This document shows positions 35,831-48,700 of a stretch of 64,000 bases of DNA, piece by piece (the stretch's first letter is position 1; every line of letters starts with the position of its first letter). A program made the position numbers and the translations under genes. The notes beneath the pieces were generated by a model, which was given only the letters and a program-made list of their open reading frames with translations, made no database searches and was not told the DNA's origin. The DNA comes from Tenebrio molitor (lineage: Eukaryota; Arthropoda; Insecta; Coleoptera; Tenebrionidae), in contig NC_091050.1 of the NCBI RefSeq assembly GCF_963966145.1, forward strand, positions 18,724,001 through 18,788,000, in the 5' to 3' direction.

Positions 35831-38477
35831 AATCTTCCATCTTAAAGAGAATAAACCACCAACCACCCCCGTGTGTACCATTCACATTTAAATTAATATC
35901 GATATATTTTCAAGAAATATGTCTAATGAGGATGTCCAGTCGGTTTACGATTCACAGCTATGAATTTAATTTTATAACAATACAATAATTTACGTTCAAT
36001 TCATTTTTAATAATTATTGGTCAACATGTTTTATGTGCACTAAAATTTGTTTACATTTCACTAGACAAACAGCGATAATAGTTACCAACAAAATGATTAT
36101 CCTATTAGTTCCATAGACAGAGTATTTATTTGATTAAAAAAAAAATTCAAAGCGTTCACCAATAATATTGATTATTATTATTCATGTAGGAACTAATGTT
36201 TATTTATATTATAATCAAGTGAAAACAAACTTTTTTTTGAAACGTAATAAAAATGATGTTTTTTCCTTTTCCTCAACTAATTACTTCCTCAAACAATTTT
36301 GGTTCAACAAATCGTTAAAATGGCGTAATTGGGGGTTTTTGCGACTCATGCGAACGTTGTTGATCTTCTAGGTGTGCAAATATTTTATTATATAAGAAAT
36401 GATCAATGGCCGTATTGTACGGCGAACGACAATTGTCATTAAAATGCAGAAGGAAATAATAACAAGTTCTATTTATAGCCGGAAACACATGATCGGCTTT
36501 AGTCACCCATATCGTTGTAACTTGTGCCTTCATCTTGAATTTAATAGTGCTAACGAGGTCTTGTGCAAACATGTTCCCGAGCAAATATTTACTTTTTAAA
36601 TCCAAAATTACAACCGGTAATGGTTTCCACCTTAATCAACAGCTCCGTGAAACTTTAATCGAATTAGAAAATGACGGATCGATCGTTTTTCCCTCAAAAA
36701 AGCAAATTTGACGAGTTCACAACTTTAAATTAAACCTGTCACCTGAAAAGGATCACAATTCTATGGACCATGGGATCTCTGAAAATTAATTGGGATTTCG
36801 CAACATGTTACCGAACACGTACAGGGGGAGCTTCCACGCAAGAAAATAAAACAAACATTACGGACAAGACGAGTAGGTAGGACGGTGGCGCAGCATCCTT
36901 GTCCAAAATCTATTTATTCAGAAACAAAAGCTGGGATTTTAATAAAGAAGCGTCGGGGAAAAATTTCCCCTGTCACAATCCATTATTAAAGCGTGTAAAT
37001 TCTCAGATTACCGTTGTTGGCGGGATTGCGGAATTTAATATTTTAGTTGGTTCGAAATGGAAAAACAATTAGGGTAGATATTTTCGTTATTATTACGAGT
37101 TAATGGAAAATTTGTATTCGTTTCGTTTGATAACTTTTTTCATAATCCTGGCGACGACGAGGAACCCTCTCCGCTTCGGGGAACCTTCGCCTCTCGGGGA
37201 TCCCCCGAAACGGCTTTTAACGAATTATGCGCAGTTCTCTTGGTCTATTGACATTGATTAATTAAATGGGGGCCTAGCTGAATCTCAGGATCATATCACC
37301 GTCGTCAGAACTTTGAGAATATTGCAGATCGCCATTGACTCCTTGTCAATCGATATCTTGTCCGATGAAGTCTCGTCCTGGACACGTGTCTTCAGGCAAA
37401 TTAATAGGCATCCAGGGTTACGATAAAGGGTCGTGTCATGTGTCATCAATCCTGTGTCTTTCCGGTGGTCAAAAGCTCTTTGTGCGTGTCCCTGCCATGG
37501 AAATTGGACGTCGTATCAGGTGACATCGGGGTTTCGATGTTTGTAAAGAAATTTGAAACTTCCATGAAATACTGATCCGCTCCCGATCCGTCAATTAATT
37601 TACTTAGCAAAAAATTCATTATAAACATTATTTAGTAAAAGATTTTTGACGGATTAAATTTCCACCAGGAGCTGCTTGCTTGCTCATTAAACCCAAAAAA
37701 AGCTCGTTATAATCCCTGATAATTTTTGAAAAAATCCAACACATTTGTTTAAATTAATAACTAATTATTTATTTTATTTATATGCAAAATGTAAAGTAAC
37801 AAAACAACTATTATATGTATACTGTAATACTTAACATGTACTACAAAAGAAAAAGAAAGGAGAGAAAAACATAAAGCATAAGATTGTCAAGTTTAAGTCA
37901 AATTTTATTCATCGCAGGACTCGTAAGTACAAAATATGTCTTCAATAAAAAATTATTTTATTGTAAAATCATGATACTTTGTCTGAGGAACTGCGAGGAG
38001 GAATAAAATGACACATTTTACTTTATCTATGTTAATTTAAACTTGATTATTACCCGTCATGCATTGGAGAATATACCGATATTGCTCATATTAAACCTTG
38101 GTAATAATTACTACATAGTTTCACTACAAAGACAGACAGGAAATGAATTACAGATACAATTATGTCATACTGTAGGAAGTCTTGCAGGAAATATATTCGA
38201 CTAAAATTCCAGTTATAAAATATTGCTGTTACGTCTGACAAAAACATGGAAAGGTGCTTTGTGTTTAAAATTTTAATTATATGAAAACATGGGGTAGAAA
38301 ATTTCAAAGTCGTAATTACAGAACAGACCTTCAATTTCTAAATATTATAATACTTTTTTTCTAACAGTAATGGTATAGCCACGATGCACAATAAAAATAA
38401 AAATTATCGAGTCGGCAAGCACCGCACAAAAGAAAAAAATATTTAAACGTTACACGAGCGACATGAAGAGACAAATA
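35831..38477. other. Non-coding stretch left of the hAT element
   Basis: No gene is supported. A GC-balanced unique island lies at about 36600-37560. Overlapping short frames on both strands at 36315-36605 and 37335-37628 lack motifs. Confidence 0.4.
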
Positions 38478-41198
38478 GTTATCAGTAGGGCCCGGATTTT
38501 AGGCAAAATGGACTATTTTTATTTTTTAAGGCACATGTATGAAACTTGTCTATAAATGATTTCTGGCTTAATTAGAGTAATTAGAGCCATATTTGATTCT
38601 GCCTATTCGGCCTAAAATGCCCTTTAAATACCTATTTTACCTTTTAACTGCCTGAACATGCCTAAAATGACCAAAAATCAATTTCATTTTTGCGGTTTTT
38701 TCCCAATTTTCGAATTCTGGGAAGTTTACGGTATTGAAAATGTAAAAGTGGTACCTCAATAAAATTTACAATGCTTTATGATTTTAAAATTTAAGGAGAT
38801 GTAATTACTGAAATGTACAAAGTGCAGTACAATACAGGAATTACTTTTTCGCTTTTACGGTTGGGACCATGATGTCAGCGGTAAATACTCCGACAATACC
38901 TAAGTACCACAAACCATTAGACTGGACTGGCATAAATTACAGAGTTTATCTGTTTGCCTCTGTTCGAAGGGGTGCAGGTATACGCGGTCTAATGTTTTCT
39001 GATACTTAGGTATTGTTAGAAGCTTTAACGTTTATAAAATGGTCCTTGCCATAAAAACGAAAATTAAAATCCCGAAGTGAAACAATAAGAGAAACCTTAA
39101 GGGTGTCATTTTCTAAAAATTTAAGAAATATAAAATTAACCATCTCCTCTGAAATTTGGTGGCAGACGTAAATATAAGCATTACAAATTTGTCATTTCTC
39201 GTTTACTTTATCTCCGTGCAGTGGTCGTGTTTCTTGTGAACCTGTTTAAAGTGAACATAATGCCGAAACAAAAAATTAGTTTACGCGAAAAAATATTACA
39301 GTGGACAAGCAAGAAAGATTTATATGAAATAAAATCAACCCGAGAAATGTTTTGTAAAGCTTGTGGTAAACTGGTAAGTTAAGCATAATTAAAAATATGT
39401 CATTTTATATTTTTTACTTATTTGAAAATTTTATTTTTTGTAGTTTATATGCGAAAAAAAATGTCACTTGCAACAGCATGAGCAAACGGCCATCCATAAA
39501 GAGAACATTATGACACCGCTTCGGCAAACGTTGCTGACACAGAACTTGGAGGAATCGGCAAATAGTACATTCAATATGGAACTTTGTAACGTCTTTTTAG
39601 CTGCCAATATACCATGGCACAAACTACAAAATCCTGCGTTTCAGAATTTTCTGACAAAATATTGTGGTAGAAAAATTCCGGATGAGTCTACTTTACGGAA
39701 AAATTATTTACCAAAATGCTACAAAGATGTATGAACATACTATCTTTTAATATTTAATTTAAAATTATTTTCACTTTTAGACTATTGACCGCATTCGGAA
39801 TGAGCTGGATCCTTTTAACATATGGGTTTCAGTTGACGAAACAACAGATGCACTTGGGCGATATGTGGCGAATTGTCTGGTTGGGAAACTTTCAGAAGAT
39901 GAACCTGGAAAATCTTATCTTTTGGCGTCTAAACAATTAGAAAGAACAAATCATGAGACAATAGCTAGATTCGTAAATCAATCTTTAGGTAAGGGTTTTT
40001 CACTTTTTTAAATTTATTTTGATTTAAAATTTCTATGCGTAGAAATCTTGTGGAGTACCAGAGTTGTTGCTGAAAAGTTTCTTTTGTTTGTAACGGATGG
40101 AGCACCATATATGATAAAATCTGGTAGACACCTTAAGGTGTTTTATCCAAAAATTGTGCATGTCACATGCTTAGCGCATGCTTTAAATCTAGTGGCTGAA
40201 AAAATTCGCTATCAATATGAAGATGTGGATAATTTAATTTCGAACGTGAAAAAAATTTTCGTTAAGGCACCTTTGAGAGTTGAAATGTACAAAGAAAAAC
40301 TAAAAGAAATGCCACTGCCTCCACAGCCAATTTTAACACGATGGGGAACATGGCTTCAGGCTGCTATGTTTTACAGCGAACACTTTGATTCCATTAAAGA
40401 AGTAAGTATATAAAAGATAAGCAAATTAATTGATTGTTAAACTGTTTTTAACTACTCACAGGTTGTCATGTCCTTTGATGGAAGTTCTGCTGTTGCTATT
40501 CAAAAAGCACAGTCTATAATGAAGAAACCCGGAATAAAAAACCAATTAATTTATGTTCGCAGTAATTTTAAAATAATCTGCGAAAGTATTACTCAATTGG
40601 AAAAAAATGGGTTACCTTTAACCGATTCAATCAAAATTGTTGAAAACGTATTTACCTCCCTAAAAAAATCTCCAGGCCCTGTAGCAGCAGTAGCATTAAA
40701 AAAACTTGAAGATGTTACTGAAAAAAATCCTGGATACAAATTTCTTCTAGAATTGGCAAGAATTTTTAGAGGTGAAGATGTGCCGGAACATGACACCAAA
40801 ATGGAAGAAATTTATTACAAATTTGCGCCCATTACCTCTTGCGAGGTAGAAAGAAGTTTTTCAAAATGTAAGTCCATTTTGGTGGATAACTGACAATGTT
40901 TTAAAGTAGAAAATTTAGAGCAATATCTTGTATGCAATGTAAATACGTAACAATGTAAATAACTAACAAACTTGTAGTATTGTATATTAATTAATAAAAA
41001 ATAATTAGTAAATATCTTGTTGTGTGTACCTACTTAAAACTTTAAAAACACATTTTTTTATTTAATTAACCACAACTTTAAGGACCTAGTATGGCTTATT
41101 TTCAGTTTTTAAGGGACTATTTGCAGTAGTTTAAGGGACTATTTTAGGCACCTATTTCCGACTTTTTAATTGCCTAAAATCCGGGCCCTAGTTATCAG
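38478..41198 (+). mobile_element. hAT DNA transposon with terminal repeats and 8-bp target duplication
   Basis: GTTATCAG stands directly outside both ends (38478-38485 and 41191-41198), the 8-bp duplication of hAT elements. The element itself is 38486-41190 (2705 bp). Its ends are perfect 21-bp inverted repeats starting TAGGGCCCGGATTTTAGGCA. Sub-terminal regions carry repeated motifs such as AAGGGACTATTT and GCCTAAAATG, possible transposase binding sites. It encodes one five-exon transposase. Perfect ends and duplication argue for a fairly recent insertion. Confidence 0.9.
39260..40893 (+). CDS. hAT transposase with BED zinc finger, five exons, probably ended early by a nonsense codon
   Basis: Exons are 39260-39373, 39444-39728, 39781-39988, 40043-40401 and 40462-40893, all with GT-AG borders and matching phases, giving 465 residues. 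Residues 1-60 hold a BED-type finger (FCKACGKL ... HLQQHEQTAIH). WVSVDETTDA carries the likely first catalytic Asp and FVTDGAPYMIK the second. VTCLAHALNLV is the CxxH block and PILTRWGTWLQA follows. The C-terminal ITSCEVERSFSKCKSIL holds the catalytic Glu and the hAT dimerisation region. The frame stops at VDN-TGA; the same frame continues CFKVENLEQYLVCNVNT before TAA. The family usually has NR at this point, so TGA probably arose from CGA. The 3' UTR has AATAAAAAATAA near 40992. Confidence 0.85.
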
Positions 41199-42448
41199 TT
41201 GCAAAAATTCTCAATACCATCAAAGGCAGTTCCACACCGTCAACACCGAAGACTCGTGGATGGTGGTTGGCTAAGCAATGGTAAAGATCGCTAAACGCAC
41301 TTGTTATTTTTCCACAGTTTCATGTTTGAAACTATGATGATTACAATTTTTTCTACTAGAGTTTGGAAAACTTCAACATTGTAATACTAATTTGAGTTAG
41401 GAAAAGTGAAAAATTTCCTACTAAGGGCGGAAATAATATTTCAACACTAAAAGTTCAATTTTGGTCGTTTCCTGGGATACGTAACGTAAAAACTGGTATT
41501 TATAATTGAGACAAAAGCTTAAACGCCTTCACAATTTTTCATTAATAAATTGTTTCTCTATGGTAACGAAAGCAGAACAATTATGATTTCGCTTTTTAAT
41601 TTAGAAATAATTCATAGTATATTAAAAATATCCAAATTTTATGTATTTTCCAAACTCCAGTAGAAAAAATCATGTGTGCAATTCGTAGGAAAAGTGTTTT
41701 TTTCGTACTCGACGCGTTTTTAATCTCGACTTCGTCTCGATTAAAAATCCCGCATCTCGTACGGAAAAAAATCACTTTTCCTAGCTTATTGCACAAAGAG
41801 CTATTTCTTAAGCATTAACGTATCTCATGGGGCGACCGGCCCAGTTTTAAAAAAAAATACTTTCATTCTTAAAAAAAAAATTAATAACGTTTTTCACTAA
41901 CTAACGTTATTTTTACTCAATTTTTCATTTTATCCAAATCTAAAATGTGCATTGGATTCAAAAGAACCGTCTCTACGAGGTGACTGTCTCAATTTTTGGA
42001 AAAATAAATTAGATTGGAAGAAAAAAATAAAAAAGTTTCAAGAAAACGGATAAAATTCGGTTATTAGGCAGCCCACTATACTTCTGAACTACCTGCCAAA
42101 AGAGGATTGATTTATGACAAGCAGGATTATATTTTACAAACCGACGGTCCATTGTAAGCAAACGAGCAATAATGACGGGCAGGTACTTCATTACTGGGGA
42201 ATAAGGTATTTTTTCCTTTACTTTAGAGCAGGCTCGTTGGTCGGCTGCTGTATAACTCGCACAGGCACTATGGTGGGCAAGCCGATTTTTTTTTTAATTA
42301 AATAAAAATGCTCAATTTCTAAATACTCGTACATATTATAATAGTATGTGAAAACATTCTAATTAAAAAAATTGTGTTGATAAAATAAATTTTTATTATG
42401 TTATCTTATTAACTGAAATGTTTTTCTTGGTATACCCCTCCAATTATA
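41199..42448. other. Non-coding stretch with a palindromic island
   Basis: About 41672-41800 is an imperfect palindrome centred near 41735: the left arm reads GTGCAATTCGTAGGAAAAGT and the inverted right arm ACTTTTCCTAGCTTATTGCA. The centre is CTCGACTTCGTCTCG. It belongs to the CTTCG-centred island family described in the findings. Nothing else was recognised. Confidence 0.45.
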
Positions 42449-42790
42449 CAGGTCAAGTCACATAAGGTTTATTTCTGAATTTATTTTGTACGCAACCAAG
42501 AATACTAATTACGCTGACAACTTGATACCATTTATAATCTGATTTTATTTTGTAATCCACGTAGGTATGTAATTTGGCTAAAAATGTCAAAATGACAGTT
42601 GATGAATTTAATTTTTGATTTCATTAATTAGAACAGGAAAACGTCATTGTGACATTTTTAGCCAAATTACATACCTACGTTGATTACTAAATTAAATCAC
42701 ATTATAAATGGTATCAAGTAGTCAGCGTCATTAGTATTTTTGGTTGCGTACAAAATAAATTAAGAAATAAGCCTTATGTGACTTGTCCTG
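42449..42790. mobile_element. TA-flanked MITE with arms of about 150 bp
   Basis: The left end is CAGGTCAAGTCACATAAGG and the right end CCTTATGTGACTTGTCCTG, inverted. Matching continues inward through TTTTGTACGCAACC, TTGATACCATTTATAAT and CGTAGGTATGTAATTTGGCT, so almost the whole 342 bp folds back. TA is present at both borders (42447-42448 and 42791-42792). Confidence 0.8.
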
Positions 42791-45700
42791 TATACAAATT
42801 TTAAATACAAATATGAATGACTTACAAGTTCATCCCTTGACAATTATTTCTATGTCATTTTCAGAGTATTTCTTTGTAGCTTGTGAGGTGGCTCTATGTG
42901 CTCTGCGTCGAGCTTCGGCTATAAAACTATACTCGTATACACTAAGCAATTCTCAGACTGAAAGGAAAATAAAGGAAAAAAATATATTGAAAATAAAAGT
43001 TTCAAAATACTCTTCTTGGCATGGCACAAAGGAGCAACGAATAAAAAATTTGAAATTGAAAATATGAAACAACCGGTAATATCTTACGTTGGATGAAAGA
43101 AATACATCAATTATAAAAAATTACAAACCATATTCCTACCAAAAGATAATTTAAAACTAAATTTACTTGGTCGTTTCTGTACTCTTCTTTACATCATATT
43201 TCTGTCTGTTATTGCCACAACATTGGCCTTGTCCTCTTAAAATAATAAAGTTACAAATACTGCAAGTTAATCCCGAAGTATTACAAAATGTAAATTTTGT
43301 TGAGATAATGTTATTTAAATACTTTAGCAAAGCCCTGACATTTCATGCGATTAGAAGTGTCCTGTGATATTGTTAATTACATAATTAACGTAACACAATC
43401 TATTTTTGGATGTTTCTTGTGATAAATAAATACATGTGTTGTATCATGAGAGAGTAAAAAGCACCGGTTAACTGTACGTCTACATCGTGAACACTGTGTA
43501 AATTCTAAATTACAGAGCAAACAAATTATTCAACCGTTTAAACATTTAACCGCTTTCAATATTGTCTGAAGCAGGCCCCGATATATTTATTGCGATTTAA
43601 ATGAACCACCCTCGTCAACACAATGTCACCGGTTCCAGACAGCCACAATAACTTAATTTAAGAAGTCATTCAGAATTAGTCCCTGACTCCTCCACGCATG
43701 TAGGATTTTGTCCCGAAATTATAATCGTTAAAGGCTTTAACCGGTTACTTCCGAGATCTGAGTTTCCTTTCAAGTCGAATAATTACGCGAATAATAGCAC
43801 TTGTAACGTTGCCTCGAAGTCACTCAGAATTCTATGCTTTGCCATAATTGCGACAATTACATGTGAAGAGTTGCTCTATTCATGACGCACTAAGAAACCA
43901 CACACAGGGTGTTACATATGTGGTATTATCAACGTGAACTTTTTTTGGTAGCTGATGTCACAGCTTTCTTATCACGAAACATGTGTTATTATGCACCATT
44001 TTCGAGATAATGACGTTATCAACTGTTTTTAATCACGAACGCTTGCCCGAATGGTGTCCTAAAAGCTGCACTAATTTTGTTGCCAAACGAGAGAATATTA
44101 TTTGAAAACACTTCAAGCAATCGAGTGGTATTTGATTGGATTATTTCTCTAATATGGAAACAAGGTACTCAAATTAGAACGATAAAAAAATGTATGTTCC
44201 CTGAAACTACATGTTTAGGGTGTTTATCTATTTTTCTAATTTCCTACAATGTAAAATTAGCGACAACGCAAACGTAGCCAAATGAAAAATTATCTTATGT
44301 AAATGTTGCGCGAGCGATGTGGAGAGTGCAACAACTTTGGATAAGTAATTATCAGTTGGAAAAACTGTCAAAATCGTTAACTTCAGAAAGACGTTAGTTA
44401 AGGCCACGCCACACAGGCACCATGATACCCCAGTCGATTTCCTTTTAAATTTATTACTATTATTATTATGTCTTTTGCGTTTCTTTTCTAATTAGAGTGT
44501 TTTGTACATCTTATTTTTGTCCTGTTCCTTATTATTCAATCCTTTTGTTAGTTGTCTTTTGCATTAAAAATAATGATCACAGTACTTGAACATTTTCAGT
44601 TGTACATGTGATTGTACAGCAAGCTAATTATTATTTCATTTACAAGAAGAAAAATTAATTAAAAATGTAACAACAGCAAATGAGATTAACGGATAATTTT
44701 TATTAATTAAAATTTACTCAAAGCGGAAACATGATGATAATTAACGGCGACATTGTAGCAATTTAGAGTAACAAAGAAAAAAAAAGCTGTGCATAAGAAG
44801 CGAACACAGTTTAATGCAAAGTGTCTTTGTGGTAGCGACAGTTGATGTTAATTTAATACTCGGTAAAAAGTGTATTAAATTGGGGTGATTACGTCGGAGA
44901 GGAACAAAAGCTTTGGTTGCTCGGGTGAATTTTCTTCTGTACAATTTAAGATCCAGAGTCGTGAGTCGTATGTAGTTGGCATCGGAAAGAGCTTTAGGTG
45001 TTTTCGGGTAATAAAGGAAGTCTTTCTGAACTAACAGGACGTTTAATTAAGTAAAGCTGAGAACCTTAACTTAATCTCAGAGGGAATTCTCGATCTATAA
45101 ATAAAATATTCAGCGGATTAGCGTGTTATCAAAGAGATGTGGGTTTGGTGATTTTGTGGGGCAAATCGATGAAAATGATTGTTTTCCTCTTTGATATGCT
45201 TTTTCCTTCCAAGTTTCCGGGACAAAGGAAATTACGCAACAACCGTGTAACACATGCAATGGGATTTCGGCCCTTCCAAAGAAATAACCTACCGTGCTTA
45301 AGAAAACAAAGAAAACGAAATTAAAACCGCAAAAACCACCGCATTTTACCGAAACATAGGTAATTGCCGTTGTGAAAAGATTGTTCCACGAGAGTTCTCA
45401 CAGTTGGAATAAAAACTTCCAAGTTGTTCCCGATCTCAAACTTTCCGGAACTTGTTAAAAATGGTTATTAACTGCTATTTTATTTAAGTGTTTTTTAATT
45501 AACGGCTGCGACCTGGAAAAGAAATCTTCAACTCTTTGTTGCAGTCGAGTCGATGATATTTACAGTTTTTTTTTAATTTTATTAAACCTGCGAAAGTTTC
45601 ATACAAATATTTTACGGTTAATGAAGCGCGGTGTGTAATGTTTACACAATTCACTCGTGTTAATTTGATTTACTTGTGTGTACGTTGCACGTTCATAACG

Positions 45701-48700
45701 TATATTATAGAATGTACAGGGTGTCAACTCCAACGTTTCATATATGTCATGTGGTTGGAAACTATGTTTTCAACAACTAAAAGCACTGCTTATTTTATTC
45801 AAATTAATTTTTATTGGACAAGCTTACAGTGTAGCCAGCCCCTTTAAAAGTTAAAAAATCTTTAAAAAAAAGGAAAAACATTATTACGAGCAAGCAACTT
45901 GGTACATTTACAGTACTAAACCTTGGGGATGGTATTGATCATTAATATTCTAATTAAGCTGCGACCGCCATGTTCCAATATGGCGGGCACAAGGTTAGCC
46001 TTAGAGAGACTTTACTATGTTCACGTTTTAACTCCATCAAGCCTTGTGCTTGAAATTATTGTACTTATTTATTTCCAAAAATCACTGCACTAGATTTGGT
46101 TCCATAAATAGGGAATAGATGTGGTTTGATTTCATTTTTTATTTACTAAGAGAATTCATAAATAAATTAGTCATCTTGAATTATTATCCTGATAGAAATA
46201 TACAGATACAACTGTTCAGGAGGTTTCTATCGTCAGAGTTAATCAGGCTTGGCTTCAAGAAAATAAGAGCACAGAAACTAAACGTGTCCATCACGTCAGA
46301 GGCGAAACTCTTTTGAAGAGGGAAGAGTGCAATAATCACCATAAAATGGTAAAGAATGAGGAAAGAACAAGAGTTTAATCAAAGGATTCTAAATGATAGA
46401 TAGTTGAAAACCACTGTTCAGATTTATGTTTTGTGGATGTATTTGTATCTCAGTTGCACTTCTAAATTTTCTTTCACAGTAGAACTCTGATGAAGACATT
46501 CAAATAGGATGTTGTAGATGTCTCTGGAAGGAAACAGTTATTCTTACAAAAACTTAGAATTTCTGGTAATTTGAAGGTGGTTTTCATATTAAACTTACTA
46601 CGTAAAGAAGGAAGGTTTTAGCTGTAGGTTCGGGTTTGATGTAGATTATTTTTGAAAAATTATTTTCTACTAAATATCAATCAGAAGTGATATGAAGAAA
46701 AAATCAATATCAGTTGATTTACAGTATAATGAGTGTCCTAAATCATTAGGTAACCAAACGACGAAACAATATATCAAAATCAATGTGAATATCAATATTG
46801 GATCAATTAATATCAATATATAGAAAGAAGAGAGCATAGTTTTGTTCAATTTAAATTCTGACAGCCTGAATGGTTTAAAAAAGAGGAAAAGGGTTTTCGT
46901 GTTCCTTTCCAGAGATACATAACCGGGTTATACCATATACCATAAGTAGTACATAATTAAATATATAAACTTTCCCGGTTATATACCTAACTTGACATCT
47001 GTCAAAGATAACCTCAAAATTTACATTAAATTAATGTTTTTTAAGACTTTGCCTAAAGAATACGAAAACTGTTATTCAATATTCGTGCGCTGTGAGTTTT
47101 CAGGTATTCGGCCTGTTTTGCAGCACTTGGCTGACAAAATGGGTGGTGTTGAAAACACGAAATAGGTATTTCCTGATAAGAAGATTCGACACCAGAAGCT
47201 TTATATTTTTTGGGAAAACCAGGCTATCACCAACTGAACCCGACGAAATGTGATAACCATGTTTGTAAATAGTATATTTACGACTTGTCATAAATAACAA
47301 TTCTTTCCACAACTCGTGCAGGCCAAAACCAAAACCAAAACCAATAGTAGGTATATTATCCGGAGGAATTAACAGAACGAATGGTCTGGGAGGCATTATT
47401 TATCAATTTTAGGAAGACCTATAGAAGAAAAGACGAACTATTGTAAAATAAAAATTCTTTGTGTTTTTTAAAACTGACAAAAATTTGAACAAGATGAGTT
47501 CATCGTCATGTCGTCATGTCAAGGAGAATTATTACCGAAGAATTTGTTGAAGTTCTCGGAGGGTCCTGATTTATTGTTTATTTTATTAGGACGACCTTCT
47601 CGTGGCAAATAAAAGAACGCTCCTCGGAACGCTCGTTCAGTTAATTTAAATAATGTTTAAAAAACACTTTGTAAGCGAATTTTAAAAACATGTTTGTACC
47701 GTCCCAATTGAGCAAACTCGAGTCCGGACCTGTACTTTGCCGTTTGAATGACTGAATAAGGTGGAGGTGAGTCAATTGTAGATCATCGTACGACTGTACT
47801 TGAGATTGTCTAATTCAACGTGTACTGAGGGACCGATATATTAATTGTCAAAAATTGAGCGGATAATGCCCTTGGGCAAAAACCAAGTCTTACACATTTC
47901 AAAAGGGAAGCCAGCGGCAGTAATAAAGAAGACATTTAACACACCAATTGCTTAATTTTGCATATTCAAATGCATGTGCTTAAGAGTGCATATAATTACG
48001 ACTCCTTTATAACAGTAGCGTGCTTGTTTTTACGATTTTTTAATGCGCAGTTTCCGATGTCTGACAATAAATTTTCCAAGTAGACCAAACGCAACCACCA
48101 ATACACCACGCTGCCGCCACCGCTGACATTTAAATTAGCTCAGACTGTACGTGTACATTGTTGGGAGCGCATCACCCGCATGTTTCCATTAATTTTCCTT
48201 CGGCATTAATTTTAATCGATGACATCACCTCCGTCATTATTTTATTATTATTGTAACAATATACATAACTCCCCGGTACCCATCAGCGTGGATTTGTCCT
48301 GCAATTAAACACTTCCTCAAACTGATAGTCCCTTATCGTATCGTATTAAAAATAGAAAATTCATTAATAATAAGCGTGAGGACTGTATCTCCCTTTTAAT
48401 TAACTATCAGCCGTGATTATTTTTAGGGACGACTTGATAAAAATACCCCGGTACAGGTGGTTAGAAAAGAGGAAAATTCGAAGTGGGTCGATGATTGGAA
48501 CGCTGGCTTTAATTTTTCCAGTAAATGTCGACTAAACAACGGTGGATAAAGGTAACAAGCTCACGTTTCCGGCTGCCTTAAAATAAATAAAATATGAAGC
48601 GTGGCTCGGTCATGATTGGTGCAATTAATTGCAGTTTTGTTGATCTAAAACTGAATAACTGTCACTATTAAACGAATGAAATAGCAAATAAAATGGAAAT

